DNA from: Trichomonas vaginalis G3 | Taxonomy: Eukaryota; Parabasalia; Trichomonadida; Trichomonadidae | DNA length: 64,000 nucleotides | Assembly: GCF_026262505.1 (NCBI RefSeq) | Contig: NC_067207.1 | Span: forward strand, 25,264,082-25,328,081 | Direction of reading: 5' to 3' | Shown here: one piece after another, positions 10,463-21,978 of the stretch | How the letters are laid out: each line of letters opens with the position of its first letter | Position numbering within the stretch: position 1 is the first letter of the stretch | Position numbers and translations under genes: made by a program | Notes under the pieces: generated by a model | Database searches by the model: none | Told to the model about the DNA's origin: nothing | What the model saw: only the letters and a program-made list of their open reading frames with translations

Positions 10463-11264
10463 TTACTTACTAATAAAATTTCTTTGTTATGACACTTTCT
10501 CCAGTTTATAGGACCTCTCTCATATTCTATCTTGTCATATATAAACTCATAGTCATGTATATCTTCTAACCATCTCATAACGGTTTCCAAACCACTTTTA
10601 TCGGATGTAAAGTAAAAGCATGGATGGTTATGTATAACGTCTAAAGTTTCTAAAGAGTCTCTCAAAGTCCAGTCTACTTGGTATTGAAAATCCCATGTGT
10701 TATAGAACGGCGGGTCCACTATAAAGAAAACATTTTCCTTGTCTTTATATTTTTCATACAACTCTGTCCAATGACATCTCACAAACTCTATACCCTCAAT
10801 ATATTTTTCTATGTCCTCTTTGAAAACATTTGTATAGTTAAGATATAAAACTTTTGACATAAGTGTTTCAATGTCATGAACTCTTATAGCACCACTATAT
10901 AATAGTCTAGCAGATATACTATCCCAGTCTATATATTCTGCTTTTTTCAAAACCTCTCTCACAATATTTTTCTTATCTAATGGTATACGTTCCATCTTAC
11001 CTATAGGTATCTTTTTTTTAACTCTTTCAATATATTGTTTGTGTCTGGTATATGTTTGAGACGGTCCATATAGTTGTCGAAGTCATTGCATATAATCTTT
11101 GAGTCTGGGAATATTATATGGCACAAATGGGATATATAGAAACTTCCACCGAACAAATCTACAAATGTTAGACCATTCGGTAGTTTCTTAAGTTCTCTCA
11201 ATATAATATCTTTACATCTACTCTTATTTCCAAAGAACGGTAACGGTGGTTTTGTAAAATTCAT
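10447..11264 (-). pseudogene. Dam-like (D12) adenine DNA methyltransferase, broken copy
   Basis: This is the counterpart of the intact gene at 59,693-60,511, with FGNKS, DLFGG and DPPF motifs of the D12 class N6-adenine methyltransferases. The start-proximal part lies inside the terminal inverted repeat of the element. This copy is broken. Confidence 0.85.
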
Positions 11265-11712
11265 TTATATATAATAATAAAAATTTTTACTCGAAAAGTG
11301 ACAGAAAAGTGACAAAGCATGTACGAAGAAGTCTTGAAAATTCAAGAGGGTAGAAAAGAGGTTAGAAAAGAGGTTAGATCTAACCTCTTCACCTAAACTT
11401 TATTTTTGGGTCATTTACACTCATTACGAAGAAGTCTTGACAAAACATGTACGAAGAAGTCTTGACAAATTCAAGAGGGTAGAAAAAGAGGTTAGAAAAG
11501 AGGTTAGATCTAACCTTCTACCCTAAACATTATTTTTGGGTCATTTACACTCATTACGAAGAAGTCTTGACAAAACATGAAAACATATATAATTTGTGAA
11601 AAGCTCCTGGAAGACCCGTATATAAGAACTTCATTTATACTAAACATCTTCAGGGCTAGAAGGCACGAAGTGCCTGGAAGCCCCACTACCTTTTTTTTTT
11701 TTTTTTTTTTTT
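10661..11712. repeat. right terminal inverted repeat of Maverick copy A
   Basis: The sequence from inside the methyltransferase gene to the element end matches the inverted left end of copy B. It carries two GATC-centred palindromes (GATC at 11,377 and 11,507) and inverse copies of the AAGACTTCTTCGTAAATG repeat. The terminus is GGCACGAAGTGCC ... CCCCACTACC followed by a run of 22 T. The CACGAAGTG core is a short hairpin. Confidence 0.85.
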
Positions 11713-12252
11713 GATATTTTTAACAACCCTAAATATTTTCCCTTCGGTTTAGACTGTAAAACATACTCCGATTTAATGCTATTCAAAATGCATTTATATA
11801 AACTCTTTGTATTTTTAGAAAACTGAAATAAAATAATCATTTTAATTTTTTACGTCATCATATTTTGGAAATATTTATAAAGATAATTCGAAAAATTTGC
11901 AAAATGTAGAAATGTGCGAATTAGTCATTTTTCAAAATCCTCTGGAATTTAAATTTTGCGGAATTTTCGTGTTTTATTAATAAAGAGTTGAACATTTTTG
12001 TTGTGTGGTATTCTTCATGATTTTAAGATAATATCAATTATTTTTGGGAATACAAGTTTGCAAAATGGGGAAGTCGTTAAGTCAATATTAATCACAAATA
12101 ACTATCTTATTGTGAAATATAATTTTTAATTAAAAAACATATCTAAGAAAATTTTAGCTTTCTCTCAAATTTCATAATATATACTGTATATTCATATTAT
12201 TATTTCAATCATAATATAAATGAAAATAAATTTACTTAAATTCCGTAATTTT
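11713..12252. other. host intergenic DNA beside Maverick copy A
   Basis: This is an AT-rich stretch without a supportable gene. It is the 3' flank of surface gene 1 and is repeated nearly exactly at 60,958-61,500. That shows the Maverick end and its host flank were duplicated together. Confidence 0.8.
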
Positions 12253-13884
12253 TTACTTTCTTAGCCAAAGAATAATAACTACTACTGCAACAACAACGGC
12301 AATGACAGCTAAGACAGAGAGAACTGCAATAAGAGCTTTCTTCTTTTTAGCTTCCTTCTGTGCAAGAATTCCCTTTGCAGAATCTGTGGCAACAGCATCT
12401 TGATGAATGGTGATTGTTGAAAATTTTTCGGCAGATTCATTTGGTGTTGTGACCTTAATCTTGATTTCTGCTGATGTATTTGTTTCAGTTTTAGGGATCG
12501 TTAATTCGAATGGGACTCTAACTAATCCTGCTTCATTAGATGATTTATTGTCTTCTTAACTTTATCATTATAGAAGAGTGAAACACTGAATTTGTTATCA
12601 AAGTTTGTATCTGGGCATTGATAACAGCTGTGAAATTGAGTTTATCACCTTTATTGTATTTTGTTGATTAGTGGTTCGAATGCAGTTGTGAGAACTGTAT
12701 TATCTTGGATAACAATGATAAATCTCTTTTGGCAATCTTTTTACCATCAGTAATTGTAACTTTAACCTGATATGCCCAGCTGCTGTATTGGATGGAACTT
12801 TGAATTTGATGGTCTTTAGTTCTTTGCTATTTGCAATTTCTTGTGTTGCAACCTCTTCATTATTGAAGAAAACCTTTGCTGTGAGTTGTTTATCACCTAA
12901 ATCTTCATCATATGCTGAAGCCAAGAAAGAAACTTCAGAATCTGAAATGTAATAAACATATTCAGGAGGAAGAACATACAACTTTGGTCTATAATTAGCA
13001 GGGACAGCAGTAAATGGATAATCAACATAGACCAAGGAGTCGGTTCCTTCAGCATATGCATTAATTCTTAATATATACTGGCCAAGTTTTGTAGGTGGTT
13101 TGATCTTGATATCAAAGTCCATGAACATCTTTCTATTGATACAGTAAATTCTCCAAGGCTCTCTTGTTTGACAACTTTACCTTCTGAATCGATAAATTGC
13201 CAATATGCTTCTACACGATCACCTGGAATAATATATGCAAAGACTCCAGTAATTGGTATATCTTCAGTTATATCTGCTTCTTGATCTGGCAAAACTTCGT
13301 CAAGGTAGAGAAAACGGGGCTGATAATCGCCTTCATAAATCATGTAAATGAATGTTACTGACTGGCCAGGTTGAATGTATCTGTTAAGCCATGAAAATGA
13401 AAGCCAATGAATTGTAGGCATTTCATCTGTTGCATATAAGAATTCCTCATTGTTTGTGAAAAACTTTGGTTCATCATTTGAACCGAAATCTTGGGCATTG
13501 ATATCTGAAAACCCATGGGTGGTTTTGGAGAACGATTGTAAGATCATTGGAACAGTTATTGTATCAACTTTACTATCTATATCACTGAATTTAAAGGCAG
13601 TACAAAGGTCGATTTTCTGTTCTTTAGTACCCTTGTTTGTAATTGTCTGTTTTACAAGTGTATGTAATAAATTAGGGTGATTTTCTATTTCAACTGCATA
13701 ATCTACTTCTGTTGCTTCATCAATGTTCTTTGTAACGCCATCAATTTTAACTTTTGTCCAAAGTTTATCAATTATTTCGACAGTTTTTAGAATCGCTATC
13801 ATCATAGAGCATATATGTATACTTACCAGTGGATTTGGCTGCTGATACTGAAAGAGAAAATCGAGCAAGTAATATGGAAAGCAT
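12253..13884 (-). pseudogene. surface protein gene 1 (Ig-like, single-pass), decayed
   Basis: This is a member of the tandem surface-protein family of this locus. It starts MLSILLARFSLSVSA (signal peptide) and ends in the VIILWLRK-type membrane anchor, reading leftward. Several frameshifts divide it (near 13,800, 13,125, 12,765, 12,605 and 12,545). The one near 12,605 (GGGCATTGA where other members have GGATCATTGA) is also present in the duplicate at 61,862, so it predates the duplication. The others are private to this copy and could be sequencing errors or real decay. A host-type initiator (TCATTT) precedes the ATG. Confidence 0.8.
13502..13503. other. empty mariner target site (TA)
   Basis: At this TA the duplicate copy carries the mariner that starts at 62,758. 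Here the reading continues uninterrupted (GATATCTGAAAACC), so this copy shows the pre-insertion state. Confidence 0.8.
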
Positions 13885-15074
13885 TTAAAAAAATGATAAT
13901 ATGATTTACAAAAATAAGCATTCAAAAAAAAATAAAGTAATTCAAAAGTATTATTAGTCGTTTTTCAAAATCATCTTTACTTACGAATCGATAATATTTC
14001 AGACCATTGTGCACTATAGTCTGTTTTCAATAGCTAAATCATATTATAGTTTGTCAAGATGATCCTCTCAATTTTCAATGTTTTGAATTTCTTATATTTT
14101 TGTGAAAGAATAAAAAATTAAATTGAAAGTTCTCTGCCAATGTCATTGCATGTATGAAACGCAGTATATATGTTTAAGCACCTAAAAATAAGAACACTAT
14201 ATCTTAATCTTTATGAAATTTCTCCTTATTTAATTATCGCTGTCATAAATAATCTTTGAGTTTAATTATTCAGTAAAAAATTCATTTCAATCCATTATTT
14301 ACTAAGTTACAGATAGATCTGACCGCGTATCTTATTCCGATTATTTGAATAAAGTTTTTTGTTTCAAAAATTGATAAATAATATTTTTTATTCCTTCTCA
14401 GAAAATTCAAATAATCTTTTTCAATCTTTTTACTCCAAAAATAATATTCATTATAAAACTGCTTGGTAATATTTTTACAAAAACCAGAGGCAAAAAAATC
14501 CTCTGAAAAGAATCTCAATATAAGCATCACCGCAGTTGGGATGTTAGAATTTGTAATTTATCCATTATTTAATCGGTAGAGAAAAATTGGTTTCAAAAGA
14601 TATTAAAAATCTGACACACCTATTTTTGTCTTTTACTTTTAATCACTATTAATAAATATGATTTGGAGGTGATTTGTTTAATTTATACGGAATTTGACTA
14701 AATTTTTTTATATATTTGAAAATTAAAGAGTTAAAAACTATTATATTCGTGTGTTTTCCAAATGGTTATTGTGAATATGTGGTGTTAGTAAATATAAATG
14801 ATAATAAAAATACCAATAAAGTCGGTAAAGCATAAAAGTTTAGATGTTTTATAAATATTTACTAATAAAGCATCATATAAAAAGAAACTGAATCAAATTC
14901 AGTATATATATACTCCACTTTTCCTTGAATGCTTCAATATTGTTGAAGAAAATTGATTGTGCGGATTTCATTGCATCGTTCAGACTTTTTACTCATGATA
15001 ATATTGTGATTAAGTAATTTGATGAATTTATCCTATGAATTCCCTAATAAATACAATAAAAAAATCCGTGATTT
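13885..15074. promoter_or_regulatory. upstream region of surface gene 1 and 3' flank of gene 2
   Basis: No gene is supported in this 1.2 kb. The first 260 bases hold blocks shared with the upstream regions of the other surface genes: GAATCGATAATATTTC at 13,985-14,000 and CAAGATGATCCTCTCAATTT at about 14,057. A further TTGAAAGTTCT block lies about 65 bases beyond. A TCATTT initiator lies just before the ATG at 13,884. The rest is AT-rich with nothing recognisable. Confidence 0.5.
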
Positions 15075-16757
15075 TTACTTTCTAAACCAAAGAATAATAA
15101 CGACAATGGCAACAAGAACTGCAATTACTGCTAAGACACTGAGGACGGCAATGAGTGCCTTCCTTTGCTTAACTTCTTTTGTTGTAAGAATTCCTTTAGC
15201 AGAATCACTTGCGATAACATCTTGATAGATGTTGATATTTGTTAATTTTTCAGAGGATTCGGTTGGTGTTGTGACTACGATCTTGATTTCGGCTGTTGTG
15301 TTTGTTTCTGTTGTGTTTGTTTCTGTTGTTGGGATGGTGAAATCAAGTGGAACTCTGACTAATCCTGCATCGTTAGTTGATGTGATCGTCTTCTTGACTT
15401 TATCGTTGTAGAACAGAGAAACAGTGAACTTGTTATCGAAGTTTGTATCTGGATCATTGATGACAGCTGTGAAGTTGACCTTGTCGCCTTTGTTGTATGT
15501 GGCATTAAGTTTTGGTTCGAAATCGATTGTGAGAACTGTGTTATCCTTGATTGTGATTGTGAACTTCTTTGTTCCAATCTTCTTGCCATCTGTAGCTGTG
15601 ACTTTGACTTCATATTCACCTGCTGCTGTGTCTTTTGGAACTTTGAATTTGAATGTCTTAAGATCTGTGCTGTTTGCAACTTCTTGTGTTGCAACTTCTG
15701 CATTGTTGAAGAAAACCTTTGCTGTGAGTGGTTTATCACCTGAATCTTGATCGTAGACTGAAGCCAAAAAAGAAACTTCAGAATCTGGAATGTAATATAG
15801 GTATTCAGATGGAACAATGTATAACTTTGGTCTATAATTTGGTGGAACAACTGTAATTGTGAATTCTTCATAAAGCAATGAGCCAAGACCATTAGTATAT
15901 GTGTAAACATATAATGTGTACTTTCCAAGTTCTGTTGGTGGTGTGATTGACACATCAAAATCCATACTTGTTTGTTTTTCTGAAACTGTAAATTTGCCAA
16001 GGCTGCCATATTTGATTATCTTATCTTTTGAATCATGAATTTCCCAACCTGCTTCTACCGTGTATGGTTCAACTAAGAAATAAAAACTTCCCTTTACTTG
16101 AATTACTTCAGTGGAATCTGTTTCTTCTGAAATCAGAGATTTATCAAGTTTAAGTAATGGCGGTTGATATGTCTCTTCATAAAACATGTAAGAAAGTGTG
16201 ATAGACTTTCCTGGTTGGATATACTTGTTGAGCCATGAGAATGAGATCCATTGAATTTCAGGAAATCCAGAGTCGTATTCTAAAATTTTCTCATTGTTCG
16301 TGAAGAATCTTGGCTCAGGTTCTATTCCAAAGTCTTGGGCACTGATATCTGTAACCCAAGGATGATTTTGCAGAACTAGTGTCAGATCATTTGTTTGATC
16401 CCACCAAAGATAATAACCAAAGTTTGTAAGGGATGATGCTTCAACATTATCTATAGAATCTTTTAAATTCAATGCTGTGCAAAGGTCAATTTTCTTTTCC
16501 GTTGAGCCTTTGTTGGTAATTGTCTGTGAAATAATAACATAATCTGAATTTTCATCATTATAAATTTCAACGGAGTAGCCTAAATCAGTGGCTTCTTTAA
16601 TGTTTTTTGTAACACCATCTATTCTGACTTTTGTATAAGGTTCTTTAATTATTTCATAATTCTCCCTTCCGTCCTTATCATAAATCATGTACGAATTATC
16701 CCCAACAACTTTGCCTGAAACTGAAAGAGAAAGTTGTGCAAGTAATATGGAAAACAT
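15075..16757 (-). CDS. surface protein gene 2, 560 residues, signal peptide and one membrane helix
   Basis: This is an intact type I membrane protein. Residues 1-15 (MFSILLAQLSLSVSG) are a short signal peptide. The large ectodomain has a unique N-terminal region and then at least two Ig-like beta domains (IPDSEVSFLASVYDQDSGDK and KGDKVNFTAVINDPDTN), followed by a Thr/Asn-rich stalk with ETNTT repeats and many potential N-glycosylation sites. It ends in a membrane helix with the tail LWFRK. The role is unknown; a surface or adhesion-type protein is likely. The stalk has one ETNTT unit more than genes 3-6. The initiator TCATTT lies 18 bases before the ATG. No orthologue outside trichomonads is recognised. 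Confidence 0.85.
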   Translation of the reverse strand: MFSILLAQLSLSVSGKVVGDNSYMIYDKDGRENYEIIKEPYTKVRIDGVTKNIKEATDLGYSVEIYNDENSDYVIISQTITNKGSTEKKIDLCTALNLKDSIDNVEASSLTNFGYYLWWDQTNDLTLVLQNHPWVTDISAQDFGIEPEPRFFTNNEKILEYDSGFPEIQWISFSWLNKYIQPGKSITLSYMFYEETYQPPLLKLDKSLISEETDSTEVIQVKGSFYFLVEPYTVEAGWEIHDSKDKIIKYGSLGKFTVSEKQTSMDFDVSITPPTELGKYTLYVYTYTNGLGSLLYEEFTITVVPPNYRPKLYIVPSEYLYYIPDSEVSFLASVYDQDSGDKPLTAKVFFNNAEVATQEVANSTDLKTFKFKVPKDTAAGEYEVKVTATDGKKIGTKKFTITIKDNTVLTIDFEPKLNATYNKGDKVNFTAVINDPDTNFDNKFTVSLFYNDKVKKTITSTNDAGLVRVPLDFTIPTTETNTTETNTTAEIKIVVTTPTESSEKLTNINIYQDVIASDSAKGILTTKEVKQRKALIAVLSVLAVIAVLVAIVVIILWFRK

Positions 16758-17000
16758 TTAAAAAAATGGTAAAATGATTTTATAAAAGTATTCAAATATA
16801 AATATTTCAGAAACATTTTGAGTCGTTTTTCAAAGTCATCTATACATATGAATCGATAATATTTCATATTATTATACCTTATGATTGATTTTCTATAGTT
16901 ATAATCACCTTGTATAATGTCAAGATGATCCTCTCAATTTTTTGTGAAAAAATAAAAAATAAAAAAGCTATAAAATTGAAAGTTCTTTGCCCAATGTCAG
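16758..17000 (-). promoter_or_regulatory. conserved upstream region of surface gene 2 (repeated before genes 3-5)
   Basis: Reading toward the gene, the TCATTT initiator lies 18 bases before the ATG. GAATCGATAATATTTC is at 16,850-16,865 and CAAGATGATCCTCTCAATTT at 16,920-16,939. The same two blocks in the same order precede genes 1-5 and, in diverged form, gene 6. That marks them as candidate control elements. Confidence 0.5.
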
Positions 17001-17700
17001 TTCAAATAAAAAATGCTCAATTTGATTTAATAACTAAAAATAATAGATGCAAATCTGAATGACTACTTATTATCTGTGTCAAATTTAATGATTGAGTTTA
17101 TTTATTCATTCGAAAATTCCAGTTCAATATATAATTTTAAAAATTTCACATTAATTATGTATGTCAGAAATTTTGAAATAATCTGACATTCTACTTCTTG
17201 TCATTTATTTTTAGCCATGAAAATTGAACTATAATTCCTGTATATACACATCCATATGTCATTATATATTGATGGACCCTTGATGATAATGTCAAGAAAA
17301 ACGAATAAATCTGATGAGTAATGAGACAAAATAACTGTTTTTTTAGCTGGCAGATTTTTTATAGTAACAAACGGGAGTCATTATTCATTCTCCTTTATTT
17401 TTGAGATGGGAAGATATCATTGCAGCATTATATACTCATCAATTGGTAACTTATGTTATGGGATCATTTGAAAAAAAATTTATTAGTAATGTTTATTAAT
17501 TAGATGCTTCATTTATAAAAAAGCTTGTCTTGTTCTATGATCTTTATTCCAAGTTGGCAATTAAGATTTAGTTGCACAACAAGAATTTCACATGAAAAAC
17601 AATCCTAGATTGAGTAATTTCAACTTGTTGAAAGATAATTTATAAGTAATTTTAAAAAGTGTGTTTAAAGCATAAAATTTAATTTATTCTCCGAATTTTT

Positions 17701-19368
17701 TTATTTTCTCAGCCAAAGAATAATAACGACTACCGCAACAACAACAGCAATGACAGCTAAGACACAGAGAACTGCAACAAGGGCGGTCTTCTTTTTAGCT
17801 TCCTTTGTAGCAATCTTTCCTGTTGCAGAATCACTTGCGATAACATCTTGATAGATGTTGATATTTGTTAATTTTTCAGAGGATTCGGTTGGTGTTGTGA
17901 CTACGATCTTGATTTCGGCTGTTGTGTTTGTTTCTGTTGTTGGGATGGTGAAATCAAGTGGAACTCTGACTAATCCTGCATCGTTAGTTGATGTGATCGT
18001 CTTCTTGACTTTATCGTTGTAGAACAGAGAAACAGTGAACTTGTTATCGAAGTTTGTATCTGGATCATTGATGACAGCTGTGAAGTTGACCTTGTCGCCT
18101 TTGTTGTATGTGGCATTAAGTTTTGGTTCGAAATAGATTGTGAGAACTGTGTTATTCTTGATTGTGATTGTGAACTTCTTTGTTCCAATCTTCTTGCCAT
18201 CTGTAGCTGTGACTTTGACTTCATATTCACCTGCTGCTGTGTCTTTTGGAACTTTGAATTTGAATGTCTTAAGATCTTTGCTGTTTGCAACTTCTTGTGT
18301 TGCAACTTCTGCATTGTTGAAGAAAACCTTTGCTGTGAGTGGTTTATCACCTGAATCTTGATCGTAGACTGAAGCCAAGAAAGAAACTTCAGAATCTGGA
18401 ATGTAATATAGGTATTCAGATGGAACAATGTATAACTTTGGTCTATAATTTGGTGGAACAACTGTAATTGTGAATTCTTCATAAAGCAATGAGCCAAGAC
18501 CATTAGTATATGTGTAAACATATAATGTGTACTTTCCAAGTTCTGTTGGTGGTGTGATTGACACATCAAAATCCATACTTGTTTGTTTTTCTGAAACTGT
18601 AAATTTGCCAAGGCTGCCATATTTGATTATCTTATCTTTTGAATCATGAATTTCCCAACCTGCTTCTACCGTGTATGGTTCAACTAAGAAATAAAAACTT
18701 CCCTTTACTTGAATTACTTCAGTGGAATCTGTTTCTTCTGAAATCAGAGATTTATCAAGTTTAAGTAATGGCGGTTGATATGTCTCTTCATAAAACATGT
18801 AAGAAAGTGTGATAGACTTTCCTGGTTGGATATACTTGTTGAGCCATGAGAATGAGATCCATTGAATTTCAGGAAATCCAGAGTCGTATTCTAAAATTTT
18901 CTCATTGTTCGTGAAGAATCTTGGCTCAGGTTCTATTCCAAAGTCTTGGGCACTGATATCTGTAACCCAAGGATGATTTTGCAGAACTAGTGTCAGATCA
19001 TTTGTTTGATCCCACCAAAGATAATAACCAAAGTTTGTAAGGGATGATGCTTCAACATTATCTATAGAATCTTTTAAATTCAATGCTGTGCAAAGGTCAA
19101 TTTTCTTTTCCGTTGAGCCTTTGTTGGTAATTGTCTGTGAAATAATAACATAATCTGAATTTTCATCATTATAAATTTCAACGGAGTAGCCTAAATCAGT
19201 GGCTTCTTTAATGTTTTTTGTAACACCATCTATTCTGACTTTTGTATAAGGTTCTTTAATTATTTCATAATTCTCCCTTCCGTCCTTATCATAAATCATG
19301 TACGAATTATCCCCAACAACTTTGCCTGAAACTGAAAGAGAAAGTTGTGCAAGTAATATGGAAAACAT
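17701..19368 (-). CDS. surface protein gene 3, 555 residues, hybrid of genes 2 and 6
   Basis: This is an intact single-pass surface protein of the same family. The N-terminal two thirds equal gene 2 and the C-terminal part equals gene 6 (ATKEAKKKTALVAVLCVLAV anchor, LWLRK tail). The protein therefore looks like the product of recombination between the two. It has a signal peptide, Ig-like domains, a Thr-rich stalk and one membrane helix, as in gene 2. The upstream spacer is the same as before gene 2, with the TCATTT initiator. Confidence 0.85.
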   Translation of the reverse strand: MFSILLAQLSLSVSGKVVGDNSYMIYDKDGRENYEIIKEPYTKVRIDGVTKNIKEATDLGYSVEIYNDENSDYVIISQTITNKGSTEKKIDLCTALNLKDSIDNVEASSLTNFGYYLWWDQTNDLTLVLQNHPWVTDISAQDFGIEPEPRFFTNNEKILEYDSGFPEIQWISFSWLNKYIQPGKSITLSYMFYEETYQPPLLKLDKSLISEETDSTEVIQVKGSFYFLVEPYTVEAGWEIHDSKDKIIKYGSLGKFTVSEKQTSMDFDVSITPPTELGKYTLYVYTYTNGLGSLLYEEFTITVVPPNYRPKLYIVPSEYLYYIPDSEVSFLASVYDQDSGDKPLTAKVFFNNAEVATQEVANSKDLKTFKFKVPKDTAAGEYEVKVTATDGKKIGTKKFTITIKNNTVLTIYFEPKLNATYNKGDKVNFTAVINDPDTNFDNKFTVSLFYNDKVKKTITSTNDAGLVRVPLDFTIPTTETNTTAEIKIVVTTPTESSEKLTNINIYQDVIASDSATGKIATKEAKKKTALVAVLCVLAVIAVVVAVVVIILWLRK

Positions 19369-20311
19369 TTAAAAAAATGGTAAAATGATTTTATAAAAGT
19401 ATTCAAATATAAATATTTCAGAAACATTTTGAGTCGTTTTTCAAAGTCATCTATACATATGAATCGATAATATTTCATATTATTATACCTTATGATTGAT
19501 TTTCTATAGTTATAATCACCTTGTATAATGTCAAGATGATCCTCTCAATTTTTTGTGAAAAAATAAAAAATAAAAAAGCTATAAAATTGAAAGTTCTTTG
19601 CCCAATGTCAGTTCAAATAAAAAATGCTCAATTTGATTTAATAACTAAAAATAATAGATGCAAATCTGAATGACTACTTATTATCTGTGTCAAATTTAAT
19701 GATTGAGTTTATTTATTCATTCGAAAATTCCAGTTCAATATATAATTTTAAAAATTTCACATTAATTATGTATGTCAGAAATTTTGAAATAATCTGACAT
19801 TCTACTTCTTGTCATTTATTTTTAGCCATGAAAATTGAACTATAATTCCTGTATATACACATCCATATGTCATTATATATTGATGGACCCTTGATGATAA
19901 TGTCAAGAAAAACGAATAAATCTGATGAGTAATGAGACAAAATAACTGTTTTTTTAGCTGGCAGATTTTTTATAGTAACAAACGGGAGTCATTATTCATT
20001 CTCCTTTATTTTTGAGATGGGAAGATATCATTGCAGCATTATATACTCATCAATTGGTAACTTATGTTATGGGATCATTTGAAAAAAAATTTATTAGTAA
20101 TGTTTATTAATTAGATGCTTCATTTATAAAAAAGCTTGTCTTGTTCTATGATCTTTATTCCAAGTTGGCAATTAAGATTTAGTTGCACAACAAGAATTTC
20201 ACATGAAAAACAATCCTAGATTGAGTAATTTCAACTTGTTGAAAGATAATTTATAAGTAATTTTAAAAAGTGTGTTTAAAGCATAAAATTTAATTTATTC
20301 TCCGAATTTTT

Positions 20312-21978
20312 TTATTTTCTCAGCCAAAGAATAATAACGACTACCGCAACAACAACAGCAATGACAGCTAAGACACAGAGAACTGCAACAAGGGCGGTCT
20401 TCTTTTTAGCTTCCTTTGTAGCAATCTTTCCTGTTGCAGAATCACTTGCGATAACATCTTGATAGATGTTGATATTTGTTAATTTTTCAGAGGATTCGGT
20501 TGGTGTTGTGACTACGATCTTGATTTCGGCTGTTGTGTTTGTTTCTGTTGTTGGGATGGTGAAATCAAGTGGAACTCTGACTAATCCTGCATCGTTAGTT
20601 GATGTGATCGTCTTCTTGACTTTATCGTTGTAGAACAGAGAAACAGTGAACTTGTTATCGAAGTTTGTATCTGGATCATTGATGACAGCTGTGAAGTTGA
20701 CCTTGTCGCCTTTGTTGTATGTGGCATTAAGTTTTGGTTCGAAATAGATTGTGAGAACTGTGTTATTCTTGATTGTGATTGTGAACTTCTTTGTTCCAAT
20801 CTTCTTGCCATCTGTAGCTGTGACTTTGACTTCATATTCACCTGCTGCTGTGTCTTTTGGAACTTTGAATTTGAATGTCTTAAGATCTTTGCTGTTTGCA
20901 ACTTCTTGTGTTGCAACTTCTGCATTGTTGAAGAAAACCTTTGCTGTGAGTGGTTTATCACCTGAATCTTGATCGTAGACTGAAGCCAAGAAAGAAACTT
21001 CAGAATCTGGAATGTAATATAGGTATTCAGATGGAACAATGTATAACTTTGGTCTATAATTTGGTGGAACAACTGTAATTGTGAATTCTTCATAAAGCAA
21101 TGAGCCAAGACCATTAGTATATGTGTAAACATATAATGTGTACTTTCCAAGTTCTGTTGGTGGTGTGATTGACACATCAAAATCCATACTTGTTTTTTTT
21201 CTGAAACTGTAAATTTGCCAAGGCTGCCATATTTGATTATCTTATCTTTTGAATCATGAATTTCCCAACCTGCTTCTACCGTGTATGGTTCAACTAAGAA
21301 ATAAAAACTTCCCTTTACTTGAATTACTTCAGTGGAATCTGTTTCTTCTGAAATCAGAGATTTATCAAGTTTAAGTAATGGCGGTTGATATGTCTCTTCA
21401 TAAAACATGTAAGAAAGTGTGATAGACTTTCCTGGTTGGATATACTTGTTGAGCCATGAGAATGAGATCCATTGAATTTCAGGAAATCCAGAGTCGTATT
21501 CTAAAATTTTCTCATTGTTCGTGAAGAATCTTGGCTCAGGTTCTATTCCAAAGTCTTGGGCACTGATATCTGTAACCCAAGGATGATTTTGCAGAACTAG
21601 TGTCAGATCATTTGTTTGATCCCACCAAAGATAATAACCAAAGTTTGTAAGGGATGATGCTTCAACATTATCTATAGAATCTTTTAAATTCAATGCTGTG
21701 CAAAGGTCAATTTTCTTTTCCGTTGAGCCTTTGTTGGTAATTGTCTGTGAAATAATAACATAATCTGAATTTTCATCATTATAAATTTCAACGGAGTAGC
21801 CTAAATCAGTGGCTTCTTTAATGTTTTTTGTAACACCATCTATTCTGACTTTTGTATAAGGTTCTTTAATTATTTCATAATTCTCCCTTCCGTCCTTATC
21901 ATAAATCATGTACGAATTATCCCCAACAACTTTGCCTGAAACTGAAAGAGAAAGTTGTGCAAGTAATATGGAAAACAT
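20312..21978 (-). pseudogene. surface protein gene 4, hybrid, one frameshift
   Basis: It is identical to gene 3 except at about 21,191-21,201, where a TTTGTTTTT stretch is replaced by a plain T run one base shorter. This shifts the frame around residue 262. The 3' part remains open as a 291-residue frame from an internal ATG at 21,187. Because the rest of the unit is nearly unchanged, the shift is either very recent, a sequencing or assembly error in a homopolymer, or a switchable tract. Confidence 0.75.

Larger units (their letters stand above)
1..11712. mobile_element. Maverick/Polinton copy A, right-hand part
   Basis: This is a fossil virus-like DNA element of the Maverick (Polinton) family, cut by the left window edge. 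It ends at 11,690 with the same terminus as copy B, followed by a T run. The genes recognised include DNA polymerase B, a retroviral-type integrase, a fibre-like protein and an adenine methyltransferase. Gene order and sequence match 49,240-60,957 almost base for base. Host DNA follows at 11,713 and is also duplicated at 60,958. It is more decayed than copy B: about half of its genes are broken, with some fifteen to twenty breaks in all. The integrase and several small genes look whole. The near-identity of the two copies says the duplication is young. Confidence 0.93.

Noticed and set aside
15359-16009. 216-residue minus-strand frame inside gene 2 (and equivalents in the other genes).
   Set aside because: It is a shadow frame of the surface gene with low-complexity composition and no start signal.
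20581-21978. Long 465-residue frames in genes 4 and 5 that switch to a Gln/Ser/His-rich sequence.
   Set aside because: The second part is an out-of-frame reading of the Ig-like region caused by the single-base shift; the same sequence appears as a shadow frame in the intact genes.
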